A stretch of DNA of 64,000 bases, from assembly GCA_964458255.1 (NCBI GenBank), contig CAYWHY010000002.1, positions 12,751-76,750 on the forward strand, written 5' to 3'. Source of the stretch: Suilimivivens sp964458255 (GTDB lineage Bacteria; Bacillota; Clostridia; Lachnospirales; Lachnospiraceae). A program made the translations under genes and the position numbers. This document shows, in pieces, positions 8,167-17,337 of the stretch. The notes below the pieces were generated by a model that was given only the letters and a program-made list of their open reading frames with translations, made no database searches and had not been told where the DNA came from. How positions within the stretch are numbered: position 1 is the first letter of the stretch; every line of letters starts with the position of its first letter.

Positions 8167-11100
8167 ATGAAGAAGAAAATTTTGAAACCGGCTGTTGCAG
8201 GATTAAGTCTGCTGCTGGCAGGAACAATCATAACAAATGCCGTAAGAAACCGTATGATGGAAGCAGAGGCGGCAGAAACCTTATTGGGAATTCAGAAGCT
8301 GATTGCAGAAGTGGAAGCTGAGTATCAGGCAACTGCCGAAAAGTATACAATTCTGGAAATCGTGCCGGATCGCAGTGCGGCTGAAATCGGCTATCTTTTT
8401 GATGGATATGAACCGGCGCTTAGCGTATGGAATGATGAAGAGATGCGTTGGGTTGACTGGAGAGAACAGCTAATCATGCTTGATACGCCTGAGGAACGTA
8501 AGAACCTGGTTGAAAATACATTAAAGCCGAGACTTCAGGCATATCATGATAAACTCAATGCAATGGGAATCGAGGAATATCCGGTTGATTATGTGAAAGA
8601 TTCTTATGAGGAAAGTGCAACGCCGGAGGATGGTTATGAGCGTATTGAAATATCGGATGCCAAAAAACGTGGTTTTTTTGCGTGGCTTGGATTAAATGGT
8701 GAAGGTGTTGGGGAATCGGAAACACCTGAAGCGACGCCCGCAGAGGGGGAACAGCCGCAGGAACCGGTACAGTCGCCCGCAGAGGGAGAACAACCGCAGG
8801 AACCGGTACAGTCGCCCGCAGAGGGGGAACAACCGGAAAATCCGGGAGCAAGCCCTTCGTCAACGCCGGAAAATGGCAGTAATGGAAACGAGGCAAATAC
8901 GAATCGATATCATTTAACATTTAAAAACCTGCTCGAACTAACCGAGCCAAATTACAGCGGGAAAGCATATAGGGCAGATGAAGAGCATGTTTTGCGAATC
9001 GTAGGAAGCAACGAAACAGCTAATGGCACTATCATGGCGGATCATGTACAGGATGACTGGCCGGTATATCAGTTTGATCCGGTAACGCAGACTTACAAAT
9101 TTGCCGGCTGGTGGGGGGACATCAAGGGACAAGTGACAATCGGAGGACCTCAGGAATCACTCTCACCGTCTGCCTCAGCAGACCCGAATGCAGCCACAGA
9201 TCCGAATGCAGCCACAGATCCGAATGCAGCCACAGACCCGAATGCAGCCACAGATCCGAATGCAGCCACAGATCCGAATGCAGCCACAGACCCGAATGCA
9301 GCCACAGATCCGAATGCAGCCACAGATCCGAATGCAACGGCTACACCGGAACAGAGTGCGAAGGGTGTGATCCCTACAACGACGCCCTATGCAATAGGAG
9401 AACATCGGTTTATGCTGTTTACAAGTGTGGAAGTAGCAGAGCCTACAGCTACACAGTCAGCAGAGCCTACAGCTACACAGTCAGCAGAGCCTACAGCCAC
9501 ACAGTCAGCAGAGCCTGCAGGTACACCGGAATCAGGCGAGATGCCAACGGTAACACCGACAATCCGGCCAAGTGAGTCACCTTCGGTTTCGCCGAGTGCA
9601 ACACCAATTGTAAGTGAAACACTTATGGCCACTGCAACACCGACATTGCTTCCAAGTGAGACACCGAGTGCAACGCCTGATTCGAGTGCAACGCCGACAA
9701 TTTTACCAAGTGAGTCACCTTCGGTTTCACCAAGTGCAACGCCGACAATTTCACCAAGTGAGTCACCTTCGGTTTCACCAAGTGCAACACCGATTGAAGG
9801 AATACAGATGAGTGATCCGTCTGCCTATTATATTGTACCTTTTATCAATGTGTATGATACGGGAGAATTGAACTATGCAGATATCTATTTAGTTGATGAT
9901 ATCGTAAAATGCGATACAGGACATTATCGCTTTTTCGACAATGAGGAATATGGTGAGTATATTTTTGGAGCGGAAGCTATTTATTGTAAGAATACCTTTG
10001 TTAACAATGAATGGTTTAGAAGACATGTTTTAAATATGGAAAATAATCCGGCAACGTTTGCCTCTTTCCCGGTAAATGTAATTACAATGACTCCGGCTGA
10101 GCTTGAACAGGCGTTTGAGACGAATCAATTTCCGGACTTTGACTTCTTATACCTGAATTCCGGAAAGACAGCGGAGAGTACGACAACAGAGGGGACTACA
10201 GCAGGTGGCATCAGCTACAGTGCAAATACAGATTTAAGCGAGCGTGTGACATGGCAGCTTTTTTCATCAGTTTATGAGAAAGCACTTCCCTGTCTGATAG
10301 ACGGTAATATTATATTTACACAAGAGAGCGGTTCCGGTAATGGAGCTGCGCAGGAGGGTATGACAGAGGAAGCGGTGTCTGCAGGTGTCATTGTCAGTAG
10401 AAATGAAAACCTGGCAGGTACCAATATCTTCAGATTATGTCTTGTCTTATCCCAGGATCCCGTGCCGGAAGTGATTGAAGGTGATTTAGATGTACTTTGG
10501 GGAACATTGCCTTACGGTTATGAGGACGGAAACTTTGTAACAGATCATGTGTACACTCATACCGGAAAGTGGTCTGTCATTAATGACGATTTCTGGGAAC
10601 CTACACTTTATGATGGAGATAAGGAAAATGCCGAAGTTTCTCCGGGCTTTAGAAAGGTACTTGATGAGATAGAACTTGAAAACCTGTATCGCGAGGCAGA
10701 TACATCAGGTGATTACGGACAATTGCCGACAGATATTTCACAGGCGATTTCGGTTCGTCACATTATGAATTATAAGAATCACAGAGATGTTGAACCGAAA
10801 GAAACAATTAGCGTATTGGAAATTCATCCGGCACTTGCCGATGAAAGGGATTTAACATTAGAGCAGATACAGAAATGGGCTCCTGAAGTAAAAGAGGTTA
10901 ACACGACGCTCATTACAACGGCGGAGTTTATCGGTAAGATTGAGACGCTGAATGATAAGTACGATTTGATTTACATAGGTTCTTCAACCGATCACATGAA
11001 TCTGTACGAACAGGGAAATACAAGATTCAATGACCCCGGTATGGATGGATTAATTTATTATAATATCGGAGATTTGCGTGTAGGCAACTTAATGCTGTCA

Positions 11101-13959
11101 GGATTGCTCGATACAGAGTATAAAAATGGTGACAGAACAGAGGGAACTTATCATTATAACTTTGTAAGATATGGCGGAAATGATATCACGGATGAAAAGA
11201 GGAAGGCTTTGCTTTCGTTCCTTGACGGTTCCTATCCGGTTATTGTATCGGATGATTTATTTACACCGCCTGTAAGAGTATTTGATGAACATAATCAAAC
11301 CGGCTTTGCTGTTTCTTTTGGAGTAGGTGAATATGATAGTGAAGTATTGGATGAGATGGGGATAAATGATAGAATAAGCTCACTTGAAATCAAGGAGGGC
11401 TACACGGTGGATGCATGGTGGGACAGCAGATTCGCGGGAAATCATTTTACCTGGACAGGATCACAGCAGTTAGGAGGAAGTTCTAACCGGATATCGTCGT
11501 TTAAGGTTACGGAAACAGGCAAAGCTGTCAGAACCGTTGATGAATATACCGTTGATAACTGTACTTATATGTATCAGTTTTTAGATGAAGCACTCTCAGA
11601 AGACTATACCAACTTCTTTGCGTTGAGTGATTTGGGAGAAACGTCTTCGGAACTCTTCCAGTTTTATTTAAACCGTCCGAAGGCTGATATTGTTAATTTC
11701 TCTACAAACGGAGATATTGGATATTCCGAACAAAATGATGTTTATTATGTAAATCCGACAAACAACAGATATTATCTCGAATACAACTTTGCAATTGAGA
11801 ATAAAGGTACGGCAAGCCGTGATACGAGATATGAATGTAATCTGTACATCGATGTCAATGCGGACGGTAAATTCTCTGCCAGTGAGGCAGTAGAAGACTT
11901 TACCATTACAAGCGGCTCAGGCATGGTGGATGCTGACAACCTGTATGCAGATACGACTTATTCCATATCCCGTGAGGTTATGGATGAGTATAAAGGTGTT
12001 TTGCCATGGAAGGTAGAAGTGCGTCAGGTAAATAACGCGAATATTTATGCGGCACAAACAGGATTTACCAAGCTGCTTGGTCTTGAGGCAGAGCCGATTA
12101 ATATTATTCAGATTACCAAAAACGGTATGGACGTTTTGAATTTGGAAACGGAGATTGCAGACGAAAACAGTGCATTTCATACATTGATTTATGGTGGTTA
12201 TGATGATAGTAATATCTGGTGTGAAGGCATCACACAGGAGTTTGATCTGAATGTAACGTGTGTCAGCGTAAATGAATTTGAGCAACGTTACGCTGAAAAT
12301 GAGGATTATCTGAACAGCTTTAACATGTTGATTTTGGGATTCTCTGACTTGTATGATGATTTCTCGGGAGATAATACAAGAGGTCCTATGAGTGCCATTG
12401 TAAACTTTATTAACAGTGGCAAGAGTGTACTTTTTGCGCATGATACAACATCATTTGTTAACTACCCGGTAATAGATGATGAACCCGGTAAGGCATATCT
12501 TTCCAGAACGGCTTTAAATGCCTTGACAAGAGAGACGACTTCTGCACGGTTTGCAGTAGGTCTGAATACATATGTAAGACCGCTGGTAGGTATGGACCGT
12601 TACGGAATACAAATGTCTTCAGCGTCTGAGTTGTTAAAACAGGGCAGAGTGCTGACGGGAGGCGAACTAAGAACTGTACAAAATACAGGGAAGGATGTTG
12701 CGTATAAGCATAGAAGCGGACGCACAGAGACGGTTCCTGAAGTTCATGGATTTACGTATATTGTTATTAACGGATGGGATTCAAAGTTTGACGAGGACAG
12801 TGGTAATAATGTGGATGATGTTATAAACACATATGCACAGGAATATTTATTTGCCAATAATAATGAAGCAAGAGAAAAACTGGGACGTACAGGAGATTTT
12901 ACAAATACATATCGAAACATCCGATATGACAAAGTATATCCGAATTATCGTGGATATCAGGCAGAAGATGAAAATTCCCATGGTGAATTATCAAGCGATA
13001 GCAGTGGTGCGGTAGATAAGTTGTCAGTTTCGCAGGTAAATCAGGGGCAGATTACAGAGTATCCGTATAAGATTAAAGAGAACTTCACGGTGGCATCAAC
13101 CCATGGACAGTATTATGAACTGGACTATACGGCAGATGATGATGATGATGGACAGAGTGACCTGGTAGTATGGTATTGTCTGGGAAAAAGAGATATAGGA
13201 AGTGCGGATGGAGGACACTGGGATACCGTATACTCGCAGTCACCGAATGATGTTCGCAATAACTATTATATCTATAACAAAGGTAATATTACCTATACAG
13301 GTATGGGACACTCTGCGAAAAATGAAAAATACACTTGGGAAGAAGCAAAGCTGTTTATTAATACCATGATTGCTTCTTACAGTGCAGGTATTAAGTCACC
13401 GATTGTTGAAATCAAAGAAAGCGGTGTGCCGGGAGCAGCAACCATGCAGGTAATGTATCGGTACTTTGATAATTCAATTGATACAGATGGTGATACTGTT
13501 GGTGATAATTTTGGACTGACTGACGAAGTGACGGAAGGAGATTCCGAGAAGATATACTTTACAGTTCGCGATATTAACCTGGTAAAAGGTAGCAGAGCCA
13601 TTGCAATCAATGCATATTATGATGCTTACGACGGTGTGGCACCTACTAAAACGATCAGAATAGATGGCGAGGAAAAAGAGGTTGTAGAAATTGTGCAATC
13701 CACCGGTCAGGTATATAATGCCATTACGGATGCCGCGACTGATGCAGATAAGCTGGAAAGTGGTGTTGTTTATTATATTAATGTACCCAAAACGGTCTTG
13801 TCAGGCGGCGGTGATGCGTTTACTCTTTATTTTGAAACATGGAGTGTGCTTACCAATAACAGAACAGCCAGTGAAAGCGGCGTGCCGCAGGTATATACGA
13901 CAGAGAAGTCGTACACATCACTGGATGTAATGAAGATTTATCTGTTTGATATCAAATAA
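8167..13959 (+). CDS. Giant exported repeat-linked protein of the pilus cluster
   Basis: This 1930-residue protein starts with KKKILKPAVAGLSLLLAGTI, a signal peptide or N-terminal anchor. Low-complexity linkers occupy about residues 190-545: three PAEGEQPQEPVQS units, nine NAATDP units, four SAEPTATQ units and several PSESPSVSPSATP units. Outside the linkers a similar module seems to occur three times: a beta strand (YTILEIVPD near 59, SVLEIHPAL near 880, INIIQITKNG near 1315), later followed by F/YDLIYIG-like and FINSGKSVLFAHD-like strands. This resembles the flavodoxin/glutamine-amidotransferase-like fold without catalytic residues I can identify. I recall similar Clostridia proteins annotated DUF5057 but cannot check. 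It is the last gene of the pilus operon, so a pilus-associated surface adhesin is plausible but unproven. Confidence 0.7.
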   Translation: MKKKILKPAVAGLSLLLAGTIITNAVRNRMMEAEAAETLLGIQKLIAEVEAEYQATAEKYTILEIVPDRSAAEIGYLFDGYEPALSVWNDEEMRWVDWREQLIMLDTPEERKNLVENTLKPRLQAYHDKLNAMGIEEYPVDYVKDSYEESATPEDGYERIEISDAKKRGFFAWLGLNGEGVGESETPEATPAEGEQPQEPVQSPAEGEQPQEPVQSPAEGEQPENPGASPSSTPENGSNGNEANTNRYHLTFKNLLELTEPNYSGKAYRADEEHVLRIVGSNETANGTIMADHVQDDWPVYQFDPVTQTYKFAGWWGDIKGQVTIGGPQESLSPSASADPNAATDPNAATDPNAATDPNAATDPNAATDPNAATDPNAATDPNAATDPNATATPEQSAKGVIPTTTPYAIGEHRFMLFTSVEVAEPTATQSAEPTATQSAEPTATQSAEPAGTPESGEMPTVTPTIRPSESPSVSPSATPIVSETLMATATPTLLPSETPSATPDSSATPTILPSESPSVSPSATPTISPSESPSVSPSATPIEGIQMSDPSAYYIVPFINVYDTGELNYADIYLVDDIVKCDTGHYRFFDNEEYGEYIFGAEAIYCKNTFVNNEWFRRHVLNMENNPATFASFPVNVITMTPAELEQAFETNQFPDFDFLYLNSGKTAESTTTEGTTAGGISYSANTDLSERVTWQLFSSVYEKALPCLIDGNIIFTQESGSGNGAAQEGMTEEAVSAGVIVSRNENLAGTNIFRLCLVLSQDPVPEVIEGDLDVLWGTLPYGYEDGNFVTDHVYTHTGKWSVINDDFWEPTLYDGDKENAEVSPGFRKVLDEIELENLYREADTSGDYGQLPTDISQAISVRHIMNYKNHRDVEPKETISVLEIHPALADERDLTLEQIQKWAPEVKEVNTTLITTAEFIGKIETLNDKYDLIYIGSSTDHMNLYEQGNTRFNDPGMDGLIYYNIGDLRVGNLMLSGLLDTEYKNGDRTEGTYHYNFVRYGGNDITDEKRKALLSFLDGSYPVIVSDDLFTPPVRVFDEHNQTGFAVSFGVGEYDSEVLDEMGINDRISSLEIKEGYTVDAWWDSRFAGNHFTWTGSQQLGGSSNRISSFKVTETGKAVRTVDEYTVDNCTYMYQFLDEALSEDYTNFFALSDLGETSSELFQFYLNRPKADIVNFSTNGDIGYSEQNDVYYVNPTNNRYYLEYNFAIENKGTASRDTRYECNLYIDVNADGKFSASEAVEDFTITSGSGMVDADNLYADTTYSISREVMDEYKGVLPWKVEVRQVNNANIYAAQTGFTKLLGLEAEPINIIQITKNGMDVLNLETEIADENSAFHTLIYGGYDDSNIWCEGITQEFDLNVTCVSVNEFEQRYAENEDYLNSFNMLILGFSDLYDDFSGDNTRGPMSAIVNFINSGKSVLFAHDTTSFVNYPVIDDEPGKAYLSRTALNALTRETTSARFAVGLNTYVRPLVGMDRYGIQMSSASELLKQGRVLTGGELRTVQNTGKDVAYKHRSGRTETVPEVHGFTYIVINGWDSKFDEDSGNNVDDVINTYAQEYLFANNNEAREKLGRTGDFTNTYRNIRYDKVYPNYRGYQAEDENSHGELSSDSSGAVDKLSVSQVNQGQITEYPYKIKENFTVASTHGQYYELDYTADDDDDGQSDLVVWYCLGKRDIGSADGGHWDTVYSQSPNDVRNNYYIYNKGNITYTGMGHSAKNEKYTWEEAKLFINTMIASYSAGIKSPIVEIKESGVPGAATMQVMYRYFDNSIDTDGDTVGDNFGLTDEVTEGDSEKIYFTVRDINLVKGSRAIAINAYYDAYDGVAPTKTIRIDGEEKEVVEIVQSTGQVYNAITDAATDADKLESGVVYYINVPKTVLSGGGDAFTLYFETWSVLTNNRTASESGVPQVYTTEKSYTSLDVMKIYLFDIK
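8737..8837 (+). repeat. 39-bp tandem repeat, 2 full units plus a partial third
   Basis: Units at 8737-8775, 8776-8814 and a partial one from 8815 encode PAEGEQPQEPVQS. They differ only at wobble positions (GGG/GGA, CAG/CAA). The tract is in frame within the giant pilus-cluster protein and forms a Pro/Glu-rich linker. Confidence 0.9.
9181..9342 (+). repeat. 18-bp tandem repeat (NAATDP), nine units with a 54-bp super-period
   Basis: Nine consecutive 18-base units encode the hexapeptide DPNAAT. The Asp codon runs GAC, GAT, GAT three times over, so the array is really three copies of a 54-base block. The last unit is altered (GCA ACG GCT ACA). The array lies in frame inside the giant exported protein. 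Confidence 0.95.
9436..9530 (+). repeat. 24-bp tandem repeat (AEPTATQS), about four units
   Basis: Units encoding AEPTATQS start at 9436 and repeat every 24 bases; three are near identical and the fourth diverges to AEPAGTPE. It is an in-frame linker of the giant protein. Confidence 0.9.
9541..9797 (+). repeat. Ser/Thr/Pro-rich degenerate repeat tract
   Basis: Imperfect units coding for PSESPSVSPSATPTI recur, the two most alike lying back to back at about 9702-9795, with degenerate copies upstream. Such STP-rich linkers are common in cell-surface proteins of Clostridia and are often glycosylation targets in other systems; glycosylation here is inference. Confidence 0.8.
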
Positions 13960-13977
13960 AAATATAATTGGCTAAAA

Positions 13978-14020
13978 ACAAGAAAAGAGGCGGCAGATAT
14001 TGTCGCTTCTTCTCTTGTGT
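13978..14020 (+). terminator. Stem-loop after the pilus cluster
   Basis: ACAAGAAAAGAGGCG (13978-13992) can pair imperfectly with CGCTTCTTCTCTTGT (14004-14018) across an 11-base loop. It lies 19 bases after the stop of the giant gene. There is no strong U-run after it, so efficient termination is uncertain. Confidence 0.45.
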
Positions 14021-14101
14021 AAAAAGGAATATACGGATAAATGGCAGAAGCGGTTAAATACATGATAAATGGGATAAACTATACTAAAAAAGGAGAGAAC
14101 A

Positions 14102-14683
14102 ATGAGAAAGGGAGTTTTTATATTATTTGGCAGTGTTTTACTTGCGGGATTGTGCGGATGTGATGGCGCGAATCATGAAGTACATGAACCGAAAGAGGAA
14201 CCCGTAGCAGTCGCAGATGCAACCACGCTTTTGACAGAAGTATGGAGTACCTATGAGGAAGAAGAACGTTTCCCGATTACCGGCGGAGATTATGACAATG
14301 CAGTCACAGATGCACCCGGGAAGTATGATATTTCCAAGGCCGAGGATATGGATTCGGCATTGGGACTTCCTAAGGAGTGTGCAATGTTGATTGATGATGC
14401 AGCCTCCATACGTCATATGATGAATGTTAATACCTTTACCTGCGGCACTTTTCATGTGACGGATGCAGCAAAGCTGCAGACGTTGGCAGATGCCTTAAAG
14501 GACAGTATTATGAACAGACAATGGATGTGTGGTTTCCCGGATACATTGATGATTGCTTCTGTAGGTGATGCATATGTTGTTTCAGCATTTGGAAATGCAG
14601 AAAATATTGAAACTTTTAAGACGAAACTGACTGCACAGTATGAAGCAACAGAGGTAATCTGTGAGGAAAGTCTTTTGCAGTAG
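14102..14683 (+). CDS. Lipoprotein, DUF4358-like
   Basis: This 193-residue protein starts after AAGGAGAG and has a lipoprotein signal: MRKGVFILFGSVLLAGLCGC with Cys20 as the likely lipidated residue. The mature part is a small domain with FPDTLMIASVGDAYVVSAFG near its end. It resembles proteins I know as DUF4358, which in Lachnospiraceae often lie beside MBOAT and DHHW genes, exactly as here; the DUF number is recalled, not checked. The next gene starts 9 bases on. It is probably anchored on the outer face of the membrane and works with the acyltransferase module. No catalytic motif was recognised. Confidence 0.7.
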   Translation: MRKGVFILFGSVLLAGLCGCDGANHEVHEPKEEPVAVADATTLLTEVWSTYEEEERFPITGGDYDNAVTDAPGKYDISKAEDMDSALGLPKECAMLIDDAASIRHMMNVNTFTCGTFHVTDAAKLQTLADALKDSIMNRQWMCGFPDTLMIASVGDAYVVSAFGNAENIETFKTKLTAQYEATEVICEESLLQ

Positions 14684-14692
14684 GAGAAGAAA

Positions 14693-16099
14693 ATGGTTTT
14701 TTCAAGTATACCGTTTTTATATTATTATTTACCATGTGTGCTGGTTTTGTATTTTTTAGTGCCGGAAAGATGGCACAATCATGTGCTTTTGGCAGCTAGT
14801 CTGTTTTTTTATGCATGGGGGGAACCGCTTTATGTGTGGCTGATGCTTTTTATGATCATTTTAGGATACGCGGCAGGGATTCTGATTCAAAAAAGCAGGG
14901 ATGGAAAATATCGTTTTCTGAAGCCGGAAACAGTGCTTTTGGCAGCAGTTATGATTTATGCGGGTATCTTTATTTATTTCAAGTATACAGATTTTTTGAT
15001 TGATTCTTTTAACGCGGTAACAAAGCTTTCTGTTCCACTGCTGCATATCGTGTTACCGGTCGGTATCAGTTTTTACATTTTTCAGATTATCAGCTATCTG
15101 ACGGATGTTTTTCGAGGTAAAGTGCCGGCACAGAAAAATATCATTGCACTGGCAACTTATATTGCAATGTTTCCCCAGCTTATTGCAGGACCGATTGTCC
15201 GTTACCGTACTGTGGCAGAGCAGATACAGGAAAGAAAAACCACTTTGCTGATGGTGCAGAGTGGCATTTACCGTTTCGTAATCGGCCTTTCTAAAAAGGT
15301 ACTACTGGCAAATGAACTGGGAGCGTTCTGTGATGTTTTCAGACAGTCCACTGATAAATCCGTACTTTATTATTGGATGTATGCACTGGCATTGACACAA
15401 TACATTTATTTTGATTTTTCAGGATACAGTGACATGGCAATTGGCCTTGGCAGAATTTTAGGCTTTTCTTTTCCGGAGAATTTTAATTACCCATATATTT
15501 CGGGGAGTATAACGGAGTTTTTCCGAAGATGGCATATCTCGTTGGGGTCGTGGTTCAGGGATTATTTGTATATTCCGCTGGGCGGTAATCGTGTATCAGA
15601 AATGAAATGGTATCGGAATATTTTAATTGTATGGCTGTTTACGGGACTCTGGCATGGTGCAGCATGGAATTTTGCCATTTGGGGACTTTATTTTGGAGTG
15701 CTTCTTATTATAGAAAAAAAGTGGCTGTCAGGTATTTTACAAAAAGCGGGAGTAATCGGACATATCTATGTGCTGTTTTTAGTGGTGGTTGGATTTGTCA
15801 TTTTTAATGCAGCCGATATGGCACAGGCAGCGGATGACCTTAAGTGTATGTTTGGTATGGGGAGTATTTTGCCGGTTTCAAAAGAAGCATGGTATTACCT
15901 TGGGAGCTATGGGGTAACGATGCTGATTGGTCTGGTCGGTTGTACACCGTTGGCAACATGTATGATAAGTAAAATACCGCCACAGGCGGATAATATCCGA
16001 TTTGTAATACAGACGGTGGGAATCATTGGATTATTGTTGCTTTCAACGGCGTATCTGGTGGATGGCTCTTTTAATCCTTTCCTCTATTTCAGATTTTAG
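14693..16099 (+). CDS. MBOAT-family membrane O-acyltransferase (AlgI-like)
   Basis: This 468-residue polytopic membrane protein begins MVFSSIPFLYYYLP as AlgI/PatA-type proteins do. It holds FPQLIAGPIVRY (about 156-168), FRRWHISLGSWFRDYLYIPLGG (about 275-297, given here by position and key residues RRWH and WFRDYLYIP) and GLWHGAAWNF with the invariant MBOAT His at about residue 321. These proteins move acyl, usually acetyl, groups across the membrane onto exported polysaccharide or wall polymers. The AlgX/DHHW-like partner follows directly. The acceptor is unknown; the exopolysaccharide made by the cluster at 22769-34929 is one candidate. Confidence 0.92.
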   Translation: MVFSSIPFLYYYLPCVLVLYFLVPERWHNHVLLAASLFFYAWGEPLYVWLMLFMIILGYAAGILIQKSRDGKYRFLKPETVLLAAVMIYAGIFIYFKYTDFLIDSFNAVTKLSVPLLHIVLPVGISFYIFQIISYLTDVFRGKVPAQKNIIALATYIAMFPQLIAGPIVRYRTVAEQIQERKTTLLMVQSGIYRFVIGLSKKVLLANELGAFCDVFRQSTDKSVLYYWMYALALTQYIYFDFSGYSDMAIGLGRILGFSFPENFNYPYISGSITEFFRRWHISLGSWFRDYLYIPLGGNRVSEMKWYRNILIVWLFTGLWHGAAWNFAIWGLYFGVLLIIEKKWLSGILQKAGVIGHIYVLFLVVVGFVIFNAADMAQAADDLKCMFGMGSILPVSKEAWYYLGSYGVTMLIGLVGCTPLATCMISKIPPQADNIRFVIQTVGIIGLLLLSTAYLVDGSFNPFLYFRF

Positions 16100-16116
16100 G
16101 AGGTGCCCGGGAAAAG

Positions 16117-17208
16117 ATGATAAATAAAGCGAAAATAACCATCATCAGTGTAGGAACGGTGTATTTGTTTCTTGCCCTGTGCTGTATGGGAAAACCGGCA
16201 GATAAGTATTCGGTAAGTGAACGGCGCCCGCTCACGCAGAAGCCTGTTTTTTCATGGAATTCCTTTGTTTCAGGAGAGTATGGCAGACAGGTGGAAAAGT
16301 ATGTAACAGATCAGTTTCCCATGCGGGATAAAGTGCGTTCCCTCAAAACATATTTTTCCATGGGAATTATGAAAAAATCGGACACAAACGGGATTTATTT
16401 AAAAGACGGATATCTTTGTGCCATGGAATATCCCATGGATGAGGCTTCCCTTACAAGGGCAGCTGGGATTTTCAGAGGTATATATGATAAGTATTTAAAG
16501 GGAACGGATGTAAATGCTTATTTTTCAATTATTCCCGATAAAGGTTATTTCCTTTCGCAGAATCGGTATCTGTCCCTGGATTATGAAGAGTTTTTTGAAA
16601 AGATGTATGCCGGAACCGATTTTATGACTGCCATACCAATAGAAGACAGATTGGAATTAACAGATTATTACAAAACGGATACTCACTGGAAACAGGAAAA
16701 AATTGTTGATGTGGCTGAAAAAATTGCAGAAAAGATGGGCGTATCCGTATCGGGGAAATATGTTATAAAGGAATCCGATATGCCTTTTTATGGTGTGTAT
16801 TACGGACAGGCAGCATTGGATGTAAAACCCGATCAAATAAAATACTGTACCAATGATGTGCTTAGGCAGTGCATTGTGTATGATCATGAAAATGACAGGG
16901 AAATTAAGCTTTATGACGAAGAAAGGATGACAGGACGCGATCCGTATGAGATGTTTCTGGGTGGGAACCTGTCACTTGTAACAATAGAAAATCCAATGGC
17001 AGCTTCCTTAAAAGAACTGGTTGTATTTGGTGATTCCTTCAGTAGAAGTCTGGTGCCTTTTTTGGCAGAGGCTTACAGGAAGGTGACGATGATAGATATC
17101 CGCTATCTGCCAGGTGCTGATGTAGGAAACTATGTTTCATTTGGCAATCAGGATGTATTATTTCTTTACAGCACATCAGTGCTGAATAACAGTATTACAC
17201 TGAAATAA
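16117..17208 (+). CDS. DHHW-family (AlgJ/AlgX-like) protein
   Basis: The 363-residue protein has an N-terminal membrane helix (about 5-22) and an extracytoplasmic domain. YKTDTHW (Asp188, His190, Trp191) is the family signature containing two members of the SGNH-like catalytic set, and VVFGDSFSRSL near residue 307 supplies the GDS block with the nucleophile Ser. AlgJ/AlgX relatives transfer acetyl from the MBOAT channel to polysaccharide. AGGAGGTG overlaps the end of the MBOAT gene (16098-16105), showing coupling. All key residues seem present, so it should be active. Confidence 0.85.
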   Translation: MINKAKITIISVGTVYLFLALCCMGKPADKYSVSERRPLTQKPVFSWNSFVSGEYGRQVEKYVTDQFPMRDKVRSLKTYFSMGIMKKSDTNGIYLKDGYLCAMEYPMDEASLTRAAGIFRGIYDKYLKGTDVNAYFSIIPDKGYFLSQNRYLSLDYEEFFEKMYAGTDFMTAIPIEDRLELTDYYKTDTHWKQEKIVDVAEKIAEKMGVSVSGKYVIKESDMPFYGVYYGQAALDVKPDQIKYCTNDVLRQCIVYDHENDREIKLYDEERMTGRDPYEMFLGGNLSLVTIENPMAASLKELVVFGDSFSRSLVPFLAEAYRKVTMIDIRYLPGADVGNYVSFGNQDVLFLYSTSVLNNSITLK

Positions 17209-17337
17209 AAAAAGTAATATCCAAAACATGGTTATTATGGTATGATAAACAGGTATACGTCGATTGGAAAAGACGGGATGCATACGGCATTTATATGGTA
17301 ATGCCAGTAGTAATAAATTCGCGAAAGGATAAAAAAT

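Noticed and set aside
9181..9342. Regular short repeats that might be taken for a CRISPR array
   Set aside because: The units are contiguous 18-base codons with no spacers, and no cas gene is near.
9111..9632. Long open frames on both strands over the repeat tracts (for example a His/Cys/Ser-rich one on plus and a Leu/His/Trp-rich one on minus)
   Set aside because: The repeat units are multiples of three without stop codons in several frames, so every frame stays open. The only frame with normal composition and continuity is the giant protein.
11917..12441. 174-codon open frame on the minus strand inside the giant gene
   Set aside because: No ribosome site, rare-residue-rich composition and full overlap with a well-supported coding frame.
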